Shown here: positions 10,996-19,870 of the stretch, piece by piece | How positions within the stretch are numbered: the first letter of the stretch is position 1 | Layout: each line of letters starts with the position of its first letter | Assembly: GCF_001262505.1 (NCBI RefSeq) | Contig: NZ_KQ410728.1 | Location: 124,001 to 188,000, forward strand | Length of the DNA stretch: 64,000 bases | Source: Shinella sp. SUS2 | Lineage (GTDB): Bacteria; Pseudomonadota; Alphaproteobacteria; Rhizobiales; Rhizobiaceae | Reading direction: 5' to 3' | Translations under genes and position numbers: made by a program | The notes under the pieces: model-generated | Database searches by the model: none | Seen by the model: only the letters and a program-made list of their open reading frames with translations | Told to the model about the DNA's origin: nothing

Positions 10996-12222
10996 TTGAT
11001 TGAAGACGTCATCAGTATTTCAACCTTGATGATCTGTACGTTCCTGTCGACCACCATCGTCGGGATTTTCATGCTGCAGCTCTGGCTGACGGACCGGCGG
11101 CACAGGGCAGCCGGCTACTGGTGCCTGTCCATGTGGGTCGGCTCGCTTTGCACGCTGCTCTTCGCCCTTCGTGCCGTGGGCCCGCCGCTCCTCACCGTCG
11201 GTCTCGGCAATCTGCTCGCCGCCTTCGGCTATGCCTTCATGTGGGCCGGTTTTCGCGTCTTCGACCGCCGCCGCGCGCATCTTGCGGTCATCCTTTCCGG
11301 CCCGCTCTTCTGGGCTCTTGCCTATCTCTTCGTGCCGCAGGTGACGGCGGACGTGAACAACCGCATCATCGTCACCTCGGTCATCATCGCGGCCTATTCG
11401 CTGTGGATCGGCGCCGATATCTGGCGCGGGCGCCGCGCCGAGCCGCTGCCGACCCGCACGCTTGCTGCCGCCTTCTTCGTCAGCCACGGCGTCATCTACG
11501 GTCTGCGCATCCCCATGGCGATCATGCTGCCCGCGGCCTTCGGCCATGGCACCGCCTATTCCGCCTGGTTTGCACTCTTCTCGCTGGAACTCTTCGCCCA
11601 CACGATCCTGGCCGCCGTCGCCATGCTGGTGCTGATCAAGGAGCGCGGCGAGGCGCTCTACCGCCAGGCCTCGCGCACCGATGCGCTGACCGGCATCGCC
11701 AATCGCGGCTCCTTCCTGGACGACATGCAGAAGCGGCTTGCCGACCGGCCGCAGGGCACGCTGATGATTTTCGACCTTGATCGGTTCAAGGCGATCAACG
11801 ACACCTACGGCCATGTCGCGGGCGATCTCGTGCTGAAGCGGTTTTCCGCGCTGGTCGCCGCGCGTCTCGAAACGGGCATGCTGTTCTGCCGCTTCGGCGG
11901 CGAGGAGTTCGCGCTCTTTGCGCCCGGGCGCGACATGGCCTGTGCCGAGCCCTTCGCCGAGGGGCTGCGGCACACGGTGGCCGCGTTGCCGATCCCCACG
12001 GAAGAGCATGAGATCGCCGTGTCGGTCAGCATCGGCCTTGCCGATGTCGCGACCTTCGGGGCGGATTTCGACCGCCTGCATTCGGCGGCCGACGGCGCGC
12101 TCTATGCGGCCAAGGAGGCGGGCCGCAACCAGGTGAAGCGTGCGGCGCCCTCGCTGGGCCTTCCCGGTCTCGCCGAGCGCATGAAGACGCCTGTCACGGC
12201 GGATGTTGCCCGCACCGGCTGA
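10996..12222 (+). CDS. Membrane diguanylate cyclase (GGDEF)
   Basis: Makes cyclic di-GMP. 408 aa: the N-terminal 210 or so residues are largely hydrophobic, with roughly six membrane segments (first LMICTFLSTTIVGIFMLQLWL), then a GGDEF domain from DALTGIANRGSFLDDM. The active-site signature is RFGGEEF (GGEEF at 301-305) and the metal/substrate region is MIFDLDRFKAINDTYGH. The RxxD inhibitory site normally five residues before GGEEF is absent, so product feedback may be lacking. The start is taken as TTG at 10996, 8 nt after GGAG; an ATG at 11029 has no ribosome site. Convergent with the SulP gene. The signal sensed is unknown. Confidence 0.9.
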   Translation: MIEDVISISTLMICTFLSTTIVGIFMLQLWLTDRRHRAAGYWCLSMWVGSLCTLLFALRAVGPPLLTVGLGNLLAAFGYAFMWAGFRVFDRRRAHLAVILSGPLFWALAYLFVPQVTADVNNRIIVTSVIIAAYSLWIGADIWRGRRAEPLPTRTLAAAFFVSHGVIYGLRIPMAIMLPAAFGHGTAYSAWFALFSLELFAHTILAAVAMLVLIKERGEALYRQASRTDALTGIANRGSFLDDMQKRLADRPQGTLMIFDLDRFKAINDTYGHVAGDLVLKRFSALVAARLETGMLFCRFGGEEFALFAPGRDMACAEPFAEGLRHTVAALPIPTEEHEIAVSVSIGLADVATFGADFDRLHSAADGALYAAKEAGRNQVKRAAPSLGLPGLAERMKTPVTADVARTG

Positions 12223-12263
12223 GGCCTTTCAGAGATCCTCTTTACGCGCCCGCCCGGATAGTT

Positions 12264-13943
12264 TCAGCGCGATGGCGGAAAGGTCGCGATCTCCTCCAGC
12301 GCGCTTTCCAGCGTCGCGGTGAAGGTGACGCGCGGGGCGTGCAGCTCGTGGGCTTCCAGCAGGCGGCGCATGTCGGGCTTCAGCCCGGTGATGAAGACGC
12401 GCACGCCGGCCCGCTCTGCCTTGCGCACCAGGCCTTCGATGACGCTGGCGGCGGTCGAATCGAGCAGCGGCACGTCGGCGCAGTCGAGCACGAAGTTGCG
12501 CCGCTGGTCGGCGATGCGGTCGAGCACCGAGCCGACGCTGGCGGCTGCGCCGAAGAAGAAGACGCCGCTGATGCGGTAGATCACGGTGTCCGGATCGTTG
12601 GCGACGACCGGCCGTTCGGGCAGGCCGCTGTCCTCCCCGGCATTCTCGATGGCGCGCACGACGCGCGGCACGGTCTCCTCACGGATGGCGACGGCCTTGC
12701 CCATGCGATCGATGAACAGCACCGCGCCGATGAGGAAGCCGACGACGATGCCCTCCGTCAGGTCACGGAAGACGACGAGCAGGAAGGTGACGACGAGCAC
12801 TGCCGCATCGCCGCGCGAGGAGCGGAAGAGGGCGGCGATGGCCGGGCGCTCCACCATGTTGAACGCGACGACCGCGAGCACGCCGGCAAGCGCGGCGAGC
12901 GGGATGTAGCTGGCGAGCGGCGCGGCGACGAGCATGAAGAGCAGCAGGAAGAGCGCGTGCAGCATGCCCGAGACCGGGCTGGTGGCACCGGAGCGCACAT
13001 TCGTTGCGGTGCGGGCGATGGTGCCCGTCACGCAGATGCCGCCGAACAGCGCCGAGCCGACATTGGCAAACCCCTGGGCGACCAGTTCCATGCTGGAGCG
13101 GTGCCTGCGCCCCGTCATGCCATCGGCGACGACGGCCGAGAGCAGCGATTCGATGGCGCCGAGCAGGGCGAAGGCGACGGCATCCGGCAGCACGGCGATG
13201 ACGAGCTCCGGCGAGAAGGACGGTAGCGCCGGCAAGGGCAGGCCACGCGGAATGCCGTTGAACCGGCTGCCGATCGTATCTGCCGGCAGCGAGAGGAGCG
13301 CGGTGGCGAACGAGGCGACGGTGACGGCGATGAGGAGGTTCGGCCAGCTCGGGCGGAAGCGGCGCAGGAGGAGGATGACGGCGACGGTAAGCCCGGCGAC
13401 GCCGAAGGCGGCCGGGTTGAAGCTCGGCCGGGCGATCCATAGTGCTTCGAGCTTGTCGAGGATCGGCCCCGGCTCGCGCCCGTCCAGCTTCAGGCCGAAC
13501 AGCTCGCCGATCTGGCTGGCGAAGATGATGACGGCGATGCCGGCCGTGAAGCCGACCGTCACGGGATAGGGGATGAACTTGATGTATTTGCCGAGCCTGA
13601 GATAGCCGGCAAGCGAAAGCAGGATGCCGGAAAGCAGGGTGGCGAGCAGCAGGCCCTCGACGCCGTGGCGGGCGACCGTCGCCGAGACCAGCACGATGAA
13701 GGCGCCGGCCGGCCCGCCCACCTGAAACCGGCTGCCGCCGAGGGCGGAAACCAGGAAACCGCCGATGATGGCGGTGTAGAGACCGCGATCCGGCGTGACG
13801 CCCGAGGCGATGGCGATCGCCATGGACAGTGGCAGCGCGACGATCGCCACCGTGAGGCCGGACAGCGCATCGGCCTTGAAACGCGCGGGGCCGTAGCCCT
13901 CCGCGAAAACGCTGGCGAGCTTCGGCATCAGGGTATCGGTCAT
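12264..13943 (-). CDS. SulP/SLC26-family anion transporter with STAS domain
   Basis: Inner-membrane permease of the sulfate/bicarbonate/dicarboxylate family; the anion cannot be read from sequence. 559 aa with about 11 hydrophobic segments. The family core is LSGLTVAIVALPLSMAIAIASG, then YTAIIGGFLVSALGGSRFQVGGPAGAF. The C-terminal STAS domain has FVLDCADVPLLDSTAASVIEG. The ATG at 13943 follows GAGG; another in-frame ATG lies 48 nt upstream. It stands alone, divergent from the AraC-type regulator and convergent with the cyclase gene. No carbonic anhydrase gene, a frequent partner, is nearby. Confidence 0.92.
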   Translation of the reverse strand: MTDTLMPKLASVFAEGYGPARFKADALSGLTVAIVALPLSMAIAIASGVTPDRGLYTAIIGGFLVSALGGSRFQVGGPAGAFIVLVSATVARHGVEGLLLATLLSGILLSLAGYLRLGKYIKFIPYPVTVGFTAGIAVIIFASQIGELFGLKLDGREPGPILDKLEALWIARPSFNPAAFGVAGLTVAVILLLRRFRPSWPNLLIAVTVASFATALLSLPADTIGSRFNGIPRGLPLPALPSFSPELVIAVLPDAVAFALLGAIESLLSAVVADGMTGRRHRSSMELVAQGFANVGSALFGGICVTGTIARTATNVRSGATSPVSGMLHALFLLLFMLVAAPLASYIPLAALAGVLAVVAFNMVERPAIAALFRSSRGDAAVLVVTFLLVVFRDLTEGIVVGFLIGAVLFIDRMGKAVAIREETVPRVVRAIENAGEDSGLPERPVVANDPDTVIYRISGVFFFGAAASVGSVLDRIADQRRNFVLDCADVPLLDSTAASVIEGLVRKAERAGVRVFITGLKPDMRRLLEAHELHAPRVTFTATLESALEEIATFPPSR

Positions 13944-14123
13944 GGGTGCCTCGAAAGGCCGGAGGATGGAGAAAGGGGCCGGCGCGGTCATCTCACGCCG
14001 AGTCGCCCGTTTTTGCAATGACACAAGGCAAGGCTATGCGAAATTTGCAGAGCAAGAAGAAGCGCAGGATTTGTGAAATCGCGCCATGCTTGATTGAATG
14101 CGTTCCGGCGAGAGGAAAACGGC

Positions 14124-14993
14124 ATGAGTGAAAACGAGATCTGGACAGCCTATGAAAAGCGCCTGCTCAGGGTTTCCGCCTATATCTACGAGCATCTGGA
14201 AGAGGATCTCGACCTCGACCGGCTGTCGGAGATCGCCTGCCTTTCCGCCTATCACTGGCACCGCGTCTACCGCGCCGTACACAACGAGACGCTGGCGGGT
14301 ACCTTCCGACGGTTGCGTCTGCACCGTGCGGCGGGCGATCTGGTGCGCAGCGACCGCTCCGTCCGGGACATCGCCGCGCGATGGGGGTACCCCAACCTCC
14401 AGTCCTTCAACCGTACCTTTGCGGCAGTCTACGGCCTGCCGCCGGCACGCTACCGCAAGGAGGGTTCCCATCGCGCCTATGAACCCCAAAACGGCAAGGA
14501 GTCTTCCCGCATGTTCGACGTGACCATTCGCACCATGCCCGAGCAGACGCTGCTCGCGGTTCCCCATTCCGGCTCCTATATGGGCATCGGAAAGGCCTTC
14601 GAGGCGCTTTACGGCGCGCTCTTTTCCCGCAACATCTTCCGGCCGGACATGCGCATGATCGGCATCTTCCTTGATGATCCCGATCTTGTGCCGGAGGCGA
14701 AGCTGCGCTCCTTCGCCTGCGTGACGGCGGGCACGGAGGCTCCCGTCGAGGCGCCGCTCGTGCGCCGCACGCTCGCAGAAGGCGACTACGCTGTGCTGCG
14801 CCACCAGGGGCCCTATGCGAATATGGGCGCGGCCTATCGCTGGCTCTACGCCACATGGCTTCCCGCCTCGGGGCGCTCGATCCGCGACGAGGTGATGTTC
14901 GAGACCTATCTCAACAATCCGCGCGAGGTTCCGCCGAACGAGCTCCTGACGGAAATCTGCCTGCCGCTCCAGCGGGCGGCGGCGGTGGCCTGA
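14124..14993 (+). CDS. AraC-family regulator with C-terminal GyrI-like ligand domain
   Basis: 289 aa. Two helix-turn-helix units occupy roughly residues 10-110 (LDRLSEIACLSAYHWHRVYRAV; VRDIAARWGYPNLQSFNRTFAAVYGLPPARYR). A GyrI/Rob-type effector domain follows from MFDVTIRTMPEQTLLAVPHSGSY to the end. Such proteins sense small hydrophobic or cationic compounds and often control efflux or stress genes. Targets are unknown; the divergent SulP gene is a candidate only by position. The ATG at 14124 has GAGG 8 nt upstream; a TTG-initiated extension would add about 10 residues. Confidence 0.9.
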   Translation: MSENEIWTAYEKRLLRVSAYIYEHLEEDLDLDRLSEIACLSAYHWHRVYRAVHNETLAGTFRRLRLHRAAGDLVRSDRSVRDIAARWGYPNLQSFNRTFAAVYGLPPARYRKEGSHRAYEPQNGKESSRMFDVTIRTMPEQTLLAVPHSGSYMGIGKAFEALYGALFSRNIFRPDMRMIGIFLDDPDLVPEAKLRSFACVTAGTEAPVEAPLVRRTLAEGDYAVLRHQGPYANMGAAYRWLYATWLPASGRSIRDEVMFETYLNNPREVPPNELLTEICLPLQRAAAVA

Positions 14994-15093
14994 GGCCGGC
15001 AGCACGGCGCGGAGAGTTGCAGCAGGTGATTGTTCCGACCTGTCGCTTTCAGGCTCGGCCCGAGGATCCCCATTACTGGGTGCTGGGCGTTCG

Positions 15094-15118
15094 GGTGGTC
15101 GGGCCGAACCCGACCACC
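15094..15118. terminator. Stem-loop between convergent araC-type and GST genes
   Basis: Ten-base perfect arms GGTGGTCGGG and CCCGACCACC around CCGAA. There is no U-tract on the plus strand, and only a C/T-rich tract follows on the minus. Its place between two convergent 3' ends suggests a shared 3'-end structure. Confidence 0.5.
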
Positions 15119-15152
15119 ACGAAAGAAAGAGAAGCGGCAAAGACAGCCAGCC

Positions 15153-15791
15153 CTAGCTCTTCTTCATCGCTTCGAGCTGCCGATGCATCTCCTCGTCATC
15201 GATCGCCTTGGCCTTCAGATAGGCCGGGCGATCCTTCAAACGGTCCCAGTAGGCCTGATATTCCTGCCGTGTTTCCAGCGAGCCGAACTGCAAGCCCCAG
15301 CTGATATGCGAGCCGACATAGACGTCGGCGGCGGTGAAGGCGTCGCCGGCAATATAGGGCGTGCGGGTGACGGCGAAGGAGAGGGCGTCCAGCACCGATT
15401 GATAGCTGCCGCAGCCGATGCTGCGTTCGCGTTCCTTCGGCACGCTGAGTCCGAAGGCCTTGAGCGAGACCGCCATTTCAACCGGACCCGCCGCGAAGAA
15501 CATCCAGCGATAATAGTCCCCGCGCAGGTTTGCCGGCGGGGCAAGGCCGGCTTCGGGAAAGGCGTCGGCCATGTAGGCGCAGATGGCGGCGGCTTCCGTC
15601 ACCACGGTCTTGCCATGGCGGATGGCGGGCACCTTGCCCATGGGATTGACCGCAAGGTATTCCGGCGCCTTCATCGAGCCTTCGAAGGTCAGCCATTCGC
15701 TGCGGTAGGGCGCGCCGACCTCCTCCAGCATCCAGCGGGCGATGCGCCCGCGCGACATCGGGTTGCTATAGAAAACAAGCTCTTCGGCCAT
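15153..15791 (-). CDS. Glutathione S-transferase family protein
   Basis: 212 aa, the usual GST length. The thioredoxin-like N-terminal domain (1-80) has YSNPMSRGRIARWMLEEVG, the loop with cis-Pro in NPMGKVPAI, and the glutathione-contact TEAAAICAYMAD. An all-helical C-terminal domain follows, with GDAFTAADVYVGSHISW (N-capping box). A Ser in the first loop may be the activating residue. Substrate unknown. It lies 111 nt downstream of icd on the same strand but behind the icd terminator, so it is probably expressed separately. Confidence 0.9.
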   Translation of the reverse strand: MAEELVFYSNPMSRGRIARWMLEEVGAPYRSEWLTFEGSMKAPEYLAVNPMGKVPAIRHGKTVVTEAAAICAYMADAFPEAGLAPPANLRGDYYRWMFFAAGPVEMAVSLKAFGLSVPKERERSIGCGSYQSVLDALSFAVTRTPYIAGDAFTAADVYVGSHISWGLQFGSLETRQEYQAYWDRLKDRPAYLKAKAIDDEEMHRQLEAMKKS

Positions 15792-15858
15792 GGTATTCTC
15801 CTCCTATGGCGAGGGGAGAATAGGGCGCGGGCCGGGGTGCGCAAGGGCATGCAAAAGA

Positions 15859-15883
15859 AAAGCCCGGCGCTGGGCCGGGCTTT
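15859..15883 (-). terminator. Terminator after icd
   Basis: Arms AAAGCCCGGC (15859-15868) and GCCGGGCTTT (15874-15883). Read on the minus strand the hairpin is followed by TTTCTTTT, 19 nt past the icd stop. Confidence 0.85.
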
Positions 15884-15902
15884 GCGAAGTCTCGTTTCAG
15901 GC

Positions 15903-17117
15903 TCAGGCCGCCATGGCCTTCTTGAGGTTCTCGTCGATCTTGTCGAGGAAGCCGGTGGTGGAGAGCCACGGCTGGTCGGGACCGATGAGGAGCGCGAGGT
16001 CCTTGGTCATGAAGCCCGATTCGACGGTTTCGACGCAGACGCGTTCCAGCGTTTCGGAGAACTTGGCCAGCTCCGCATTGCCGTCCAGCTTGGCGCGGTG
16101 GGCAAGGCCACGCGTCCAGGCGAAGATCGAGGCGATCGAGTTGGTCGAGGTTTCTTCGCCCTTCTGGTGCTGGCGGTAGTGGCGCGTCACCGTGCCGTGG
16201 GCGGCTTCGGCTTCGACGGTCTTGCCGTCCGGCGTCATCAGAACCGACGTCATCAGGCCGAGCGAACCGAAACCCTGGGCGACGATGTCGGACTGCACGT
16301 CGCCGTCATAGTTCTTGCAGGCCCAGACATAGCCGCCGGACCACTTGAGCGCCGAGGCGACCATGTCGTCGATCAGGCGGTGCTCGTACCAGATCTTGGC
16401 TTCCTTGAACTTGTCGGCGAATTCGGCGTCGAAGACCTGCTGGAAGATGTCCTTGAAGCGGCCGTCATAGACCTTGAGAATGGTGTTCTTGGTCGAGAGA
16501 TAGACCGGCACCTTGCGCTGCAGGCCGTAGTTGAACGACGCGCGGGCGAATTCGGTGATCGAATCGTCGAGGTTGTACATGCCCATTGCGACGCCGGCGG
16601 ACGGGGCGTCGAACACGTCGTATTCGATTTCCTTGCCGTCCTCGCCGACGAACTTCATCGTCAGCTTGCCCTTGCCGGGGAACTTGAAGTCGGTGGCGCG
16701 GTACTGGTCGCCGAAGGCGTGGCGGCCGACGATGATCGGCTTGGTCCAGCCCGGAACGAGACGCGGCACGTTCTTGCAGATGATCGGCTCGCGGAAGATG
16801 ACGCCGCCGAGGATGTTGCGGATCGTGCCGTTCGGCGACTTCCACATCTTCTTCAGCTTGAATTCTTCGACGCGGGCTTCATCCGGCGTGATGGTGGCGC
16901 ACTTGACGCCGACGCCATGCTTCTTGATGGCGTTCGCCGCGTCGATCGTCACCTGGTCGTCGGTGGCGTCGCGGTTTTCCATGCCGAGGTCGTAATAGTG
17001 GAGGTCGATATCCAGGTAAGGATGGATCAGCTTTTCCTTGATGAACTGCCAGATGATGCGCGTCATCTCATCGCCGTCGAGTTCGACGACGGGGTTGGCG
17101 ACCTTGATCTTTGCCAT
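15903..17117 (-). CDS. icd: NADP-dependent isocitrate dehydrogenase
   Basis: Oxidative decarboxylation of isocitrate to 2-oxoglutarate in the TCA cycle. 404 aa, matching the homodimeric eukaryote-like NADP enzymes of alphaproteobacteria. Motifs: [16 protein letters not shown] at the N-terminus, [35 protein letters not shown], and the signature [25 protein letters not shown], then [12 protein letters not shown]. The ATG at 17117 follows GAGG with a 6-nt spacer; the open frame extends further upstream without homology. Own terminator; probably monocistronic. Confidence 0.97.
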   Translation of the reverse strand: MAKIKVANPVVELDGDEMTRIIWQFIKEKLIHPYLDIDLHYYDLGMENRDATDDQVTIDAANAIKKHGVGVKCATITPDEARVEEFKLKKMWKSPNGTIRNILGGVIFREPIICKNVPRLVPGWTKPIIVGRHAFGDQYRATDFKFPGKGKLTMKFVGEDGKEIEYDVFDAPSAGVAMGMYNLDDSITEFARASFNYGLQRKVPVYLSTKNTILKVYDGRFKDIFQQVFDAEFADKFKEAKIWYEHRLIDDMVASALKWSGGYVWACKNYDGDVQSDIVAQGFGSLGLMTSVLMTPDGKTVEAEAAHGTVTRHYRQHQKGEETSTNSIASIFAWTRGLAHRAKLDGNAELAKFSETLERVCVETVESGFMTKDLALLIGPDQPWLSTTGFLDKIDENLKKAMAA

Positions 17118-17331
17118 GGAGAGCCTCGTGTTTTGTCGGGGCCTAGCGCCCCGGATCGTGGACTTGAAAGGAACGCTTGGCCCTATAGCACTCGCGGCCG
17201 GGAAGGCAAAGACAACCAATTACCGAGACGGTTTATTTTCGCCGGGGTTGAGAATAAGTTTCGCCAAAATTCCGTTTCAGGAAGGCTCTCGGGCGGCCGC
17301 TCCGGTCCGCCGTCATCCAATGGAGAATATG

Positions 17332-17907
17332 ATGTCGCGTTTCGGTTTCGTGGCGCTCGCCCTTCTGCTTCCCGTTTCCGTCGAGGCTGCCGATTTCAAG
17401 GCGCCCGTCGCGGAGGTCATGGCGGCCGCCACGGCCAACTGGCAGGACATGGGCACGGACACCGATACGCCGCCGCCCTATACCGACTACTTCTCCGAGG
17501 ATTTCCTGAAGCGTCTCTACAGCAAGGATTTCGTCGCGAAATACAAGGAGGCGGCGAAGTTCCCGGCCTATGACGACGGCGGCTCGCCCTTCGACTACGA
17601 TCCGATCATCGGCGGACAGGACGGCTGCGCGCTGAAGGACGTGGCGACCGCCGAGGGGCAGCCGGCAAACGGCGCTGAAGACGTGACCGTGACCTTCGAC
17701 AACAGCCATTGTTTCGGCGAGCGGGCCAGCGACTGGCAGCCGGAAAAGCTGGTCTTCAAGGTGATCGAGGAGGACGGAAGGACGGTCATCGACGATATCG
17801 AGCGTCCCAGCTTCGAGGATGGCGCCTCCCTGAAGAAGGAAATGCTGGAGATCGCCGAGGCTGGCGCCAACGGTGGTAGCGGCAGCGCCGCCGAATCCCC
17901 GGAATAG
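17332..17907 (+). CDS. Secreted protein of unknown function
   Basis: 191 aa. It begins with a clear signal peptide (MSRFGFVALALLLPVSVEA, probable cleavage before ADF), so it is exported. The mature part is acidic, with YTDYFSEDFLKRLYSKDFVAKYKEA and one pair of Cys (DGCALKD, NSHCFGER) that could form a disulfide. The shape recalls DUF3828-like periplasmic proteins, but I cannot assign a family firmly. The ATG at 17332 is preferred over ATGs at 17320 and 17329 because GGAG at 17322-17325 is then 6 nt away. Divergent from icd. Confidence 0.75.
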   Translation: MSRFGFVALALLLPVSVEAADFKAPVAEVMAAATANWQDMGTDTDTPPPYTDYFSEDFLKRLYSKDFVAKYKEAAKFPAYDDGGSPFDYDPIIGGQDGCALKDVATAEGQPANGAEDVTVTFDNSHCFGERASDWQPEKLVFKVIEEDGRTVIDDIERPSFEDGASLKKEMLEIAEAGANGGSGSAAESPE

Positions 17908-18075
17908 GCGGCTGGCGCTTTTCATTTCCGGCGTATTGTGCCAGTGAGGCCCATCTTTCCAAAGCGCGCGCGCCGCGGTCCTTCGGATTCGCTTCCGGCG
18001 CCTTGGATTTTTGATTTTCGCATGTCGGTAGCGCAAAACCGCGGCACACTTTTGCGTGACATGCTTTAGGGACAT

Positions 18076-18915
18076 ATGGGCATGGCAGGCACGAACAGCG
18101 AACGCACGCTGATCGCCGAAGGACCGGCGATCATTCTCGTTCATCCGCAACTCGGCGAGAATATCGGCATGGTGGCGCGCGCCATGGCGAATTTCGGCCT
18201 TGCCGAGCTGCGCCTGGTCAACCCGCGCGACGGCTGGCCGAGCGAGAAGGCGATTTCCGCGGCCAGCAAGGCGGATCACGTCATCGAGGCGGCGGAGGTC
18301 TATCCATCCCTGGAAGCGGCCGTCGCCGATCTCGAATTCGTCTATGCGACGACGGCACGCGACCGCTATGGCTACAAGGAAGTTCGCTCGCCCGTGGTTG
18401 CCGCCGACGACCTGCGCACGCGCTTCCGCGCTGGCGAAAAGACCGGCATCCTCTTCGGCCGCGAGCGCACGGGCCTCACCAACGAGGAGATCGCGCTCGC
18501 CGACGAACTGGTGACCTTTCCGGTCAATCCCGCCTTCGCCTCGCTCAACCTCGCCCAGGCCGTGCTCCTCATGAGCTACGAATGGATGAAGAGCGGCCTT
18601 GCCTCCGTCGAGGATACGCCCTTCGACGCGCTGCCACAGCGCCCGGCCAAGAAGGAGGAGTTGCAGGGGCTCTTCGATCATGTGGAGGAGACGCTGGACG
18701 CGCGCGGCTACTTCCGGCCTGCCGAAAAAAAGCCAAAGCTGGTGGAGAACCTGCGCGCCATCCTGACGCGCCCTTCCTTCACCGGCACGGAGATCCAGGT
18801 CATGCGCGGCATCATCTCATGCCTCGATCGTTTCACCCGCGAATCGCCTCGCGGCGCGAGCAATCCGAACCGCACCCGCAATCGTCGGCCCAAGGTGCCC
18901 CGTGACGACGAATAG
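18076..18915 (+). CDS. trmJ: tRNA/rRNA 2'-O-methyltransferase, TrmJ-like (SPOUT)
   Basis: 279 aa SpoU/TrmH-type methyltransferase using S-adenosylmethionine. Motif 1 is [22 protein letters not shown], motif 2 [15 protein letters not shown], motif 3 [18 protein letters not shown], which together form the knotted cofactor pocket. The C-terminal extension ([22 protein letters not shown]) is typical of TrmJ, which modifies tRNA position 32; the exact target is inferred. The tail is Arg-rich ([17 protein letters not shown]). Its last 14 nt overlap murI, implying coupled translation. Confidence 0.85.
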   Translation: MGMAGTNSERTLIAEGPAIILVHPQLGENIGMVARAMANFGLAELRLVNPRDGWPSEKAISAASKADHVIEAAEVYPSLEAAVADLEFVYATTARDRYGYKEVRSPVVAADDLRTRFRAGEKTGILFGRERTGLTNEEIALADELVTFPVNPAFASLNLAQAVLLMSYEWMKSGLASVEDTPFDALPQRPAKKEELQGLFDHVEETLDARGYFRPAEKKPKLVENLRAILTRPSFTGTEIQVMRGIISCLDRFTRESPRGASNPNRTRNRRPKVPRDDE

Positions 18916-19750
18916 GCCCTTTCCCGAAAAGTCGGCGGCCGGTTCCTCACTCGGCAAGGCTCCGGAACAGACGGCAAAGCCCATCCTGATGTTCGACAGC
19001 GGCATCGGTGGCCTGACCGTTCTGCGTGAGGCGCGCGTGCTGATGCCCGAGCGGCATTTCACCTATGTGGCCGACGATGCCGGTTTTCCCTACGGCGGCT
19101 GGGAAGAGCCGGCGCTGAAGACGCATGTCATCGATCTCTTCGAAGGACTGCTTGCCGAGCACGATCCGGAAATCTGCGTCATCGCCTGCAACACGGCCTT
19201 CACGCTGGTGGGAGCGGACCTGCGCGCCGCATTCCCGCACATGCCCTTCGTCGGCACCGTGCCTGCCATCAAACCCGCCGCCGAGCGCACCCGTTCCGGC
19301 CTCGTCTCGGTGCTCGCGACGCCCGGCACGGTGAAGCGCGCCTACACGCGCGACCTCATCCAGTCCTTCGCCAGCCAGTGCGACGTGCGCCTCGTCGGCT
19401 CGGAAAACCTCGCCCGCATGGCGGAAGCCTATATCCGCGGCGAGACCTTTTCCGACGATGCCGTGCGCGCCGAGATCGCGCCCTGTTTCGTCGACGAGGA
19501 CGGCCACAAGACGGATATTGTCGTGCTCGCCTGCACGCACTACCCGTTCATGGCCAATCTCTTCCGCAAGCTCGCCCCCTGGCCGGTCGACTGGCTCGAC
19601 CCGGCCGAGGCCATCGCCCGCCAGGCGCGCCGTCTCGTGCCGCCGCTGGAAACCCTCGCCCCTGGCGAGGACATCGCCGTGTTCACCTCGGGCAAACCGG
19701 ATTTTTCGACACGCCGGCTAATGCAGGGGTTCGGGCTCCGGGTCGTCTGA
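18902..19750 (+). CDS. murI: Glutamate racemase
   Basis: Converts L- to D-glutamate for peptidoglycan; cytosolic. 282 aa from a GTG at 18902 that overlaps trmJ by 14 nt. Both catalytic cysteines are present: C96 in VIACNTAF and C211 in VLACTHYPF. The substrate loop is [15 protein letters not shown]. The GTG start gives about 25 residues before the fold; a shorter start near residue 30 cannot be excluded. Co-transcription with trmJ is likely. Confidence 0.93.
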   Translation: MTTNRPFPEKSAAGSSLGKAPEQTAKPILMFDSGIGGLTVLREARVLMPERHFTYVADDAGFPYGGWEEPALKTHVIDLFEGLLAEHDPEICVIACNTAFTLVGADLRAAFPHMPFVGTVPAIKPAAERTRSGLVSVLATPGTVKRAYTRDLIQSFASQCDVRLVGSENLARMAEAYIRGETFSDDAVRAEIAPCFVDEDGHKTDIVVLACTHYPFMANLFRKLAPWPVDWLDPAEAIARQARRLVPPLETLAPGEDIAVFTSGKPDFSTRRLMQGFGLRVV

Positions 19751-19870
19751 CGCGGCTTTGCCTGTGGATTCTTCCAAAAAGCCGGGCGTGACGGCTGCGT
19801 GTTTCGTGTTAGGGCATGCCTGATATCCGGTGGCGGCCGGCGAATCAGGAATTTTTAGACGAGGAACGGG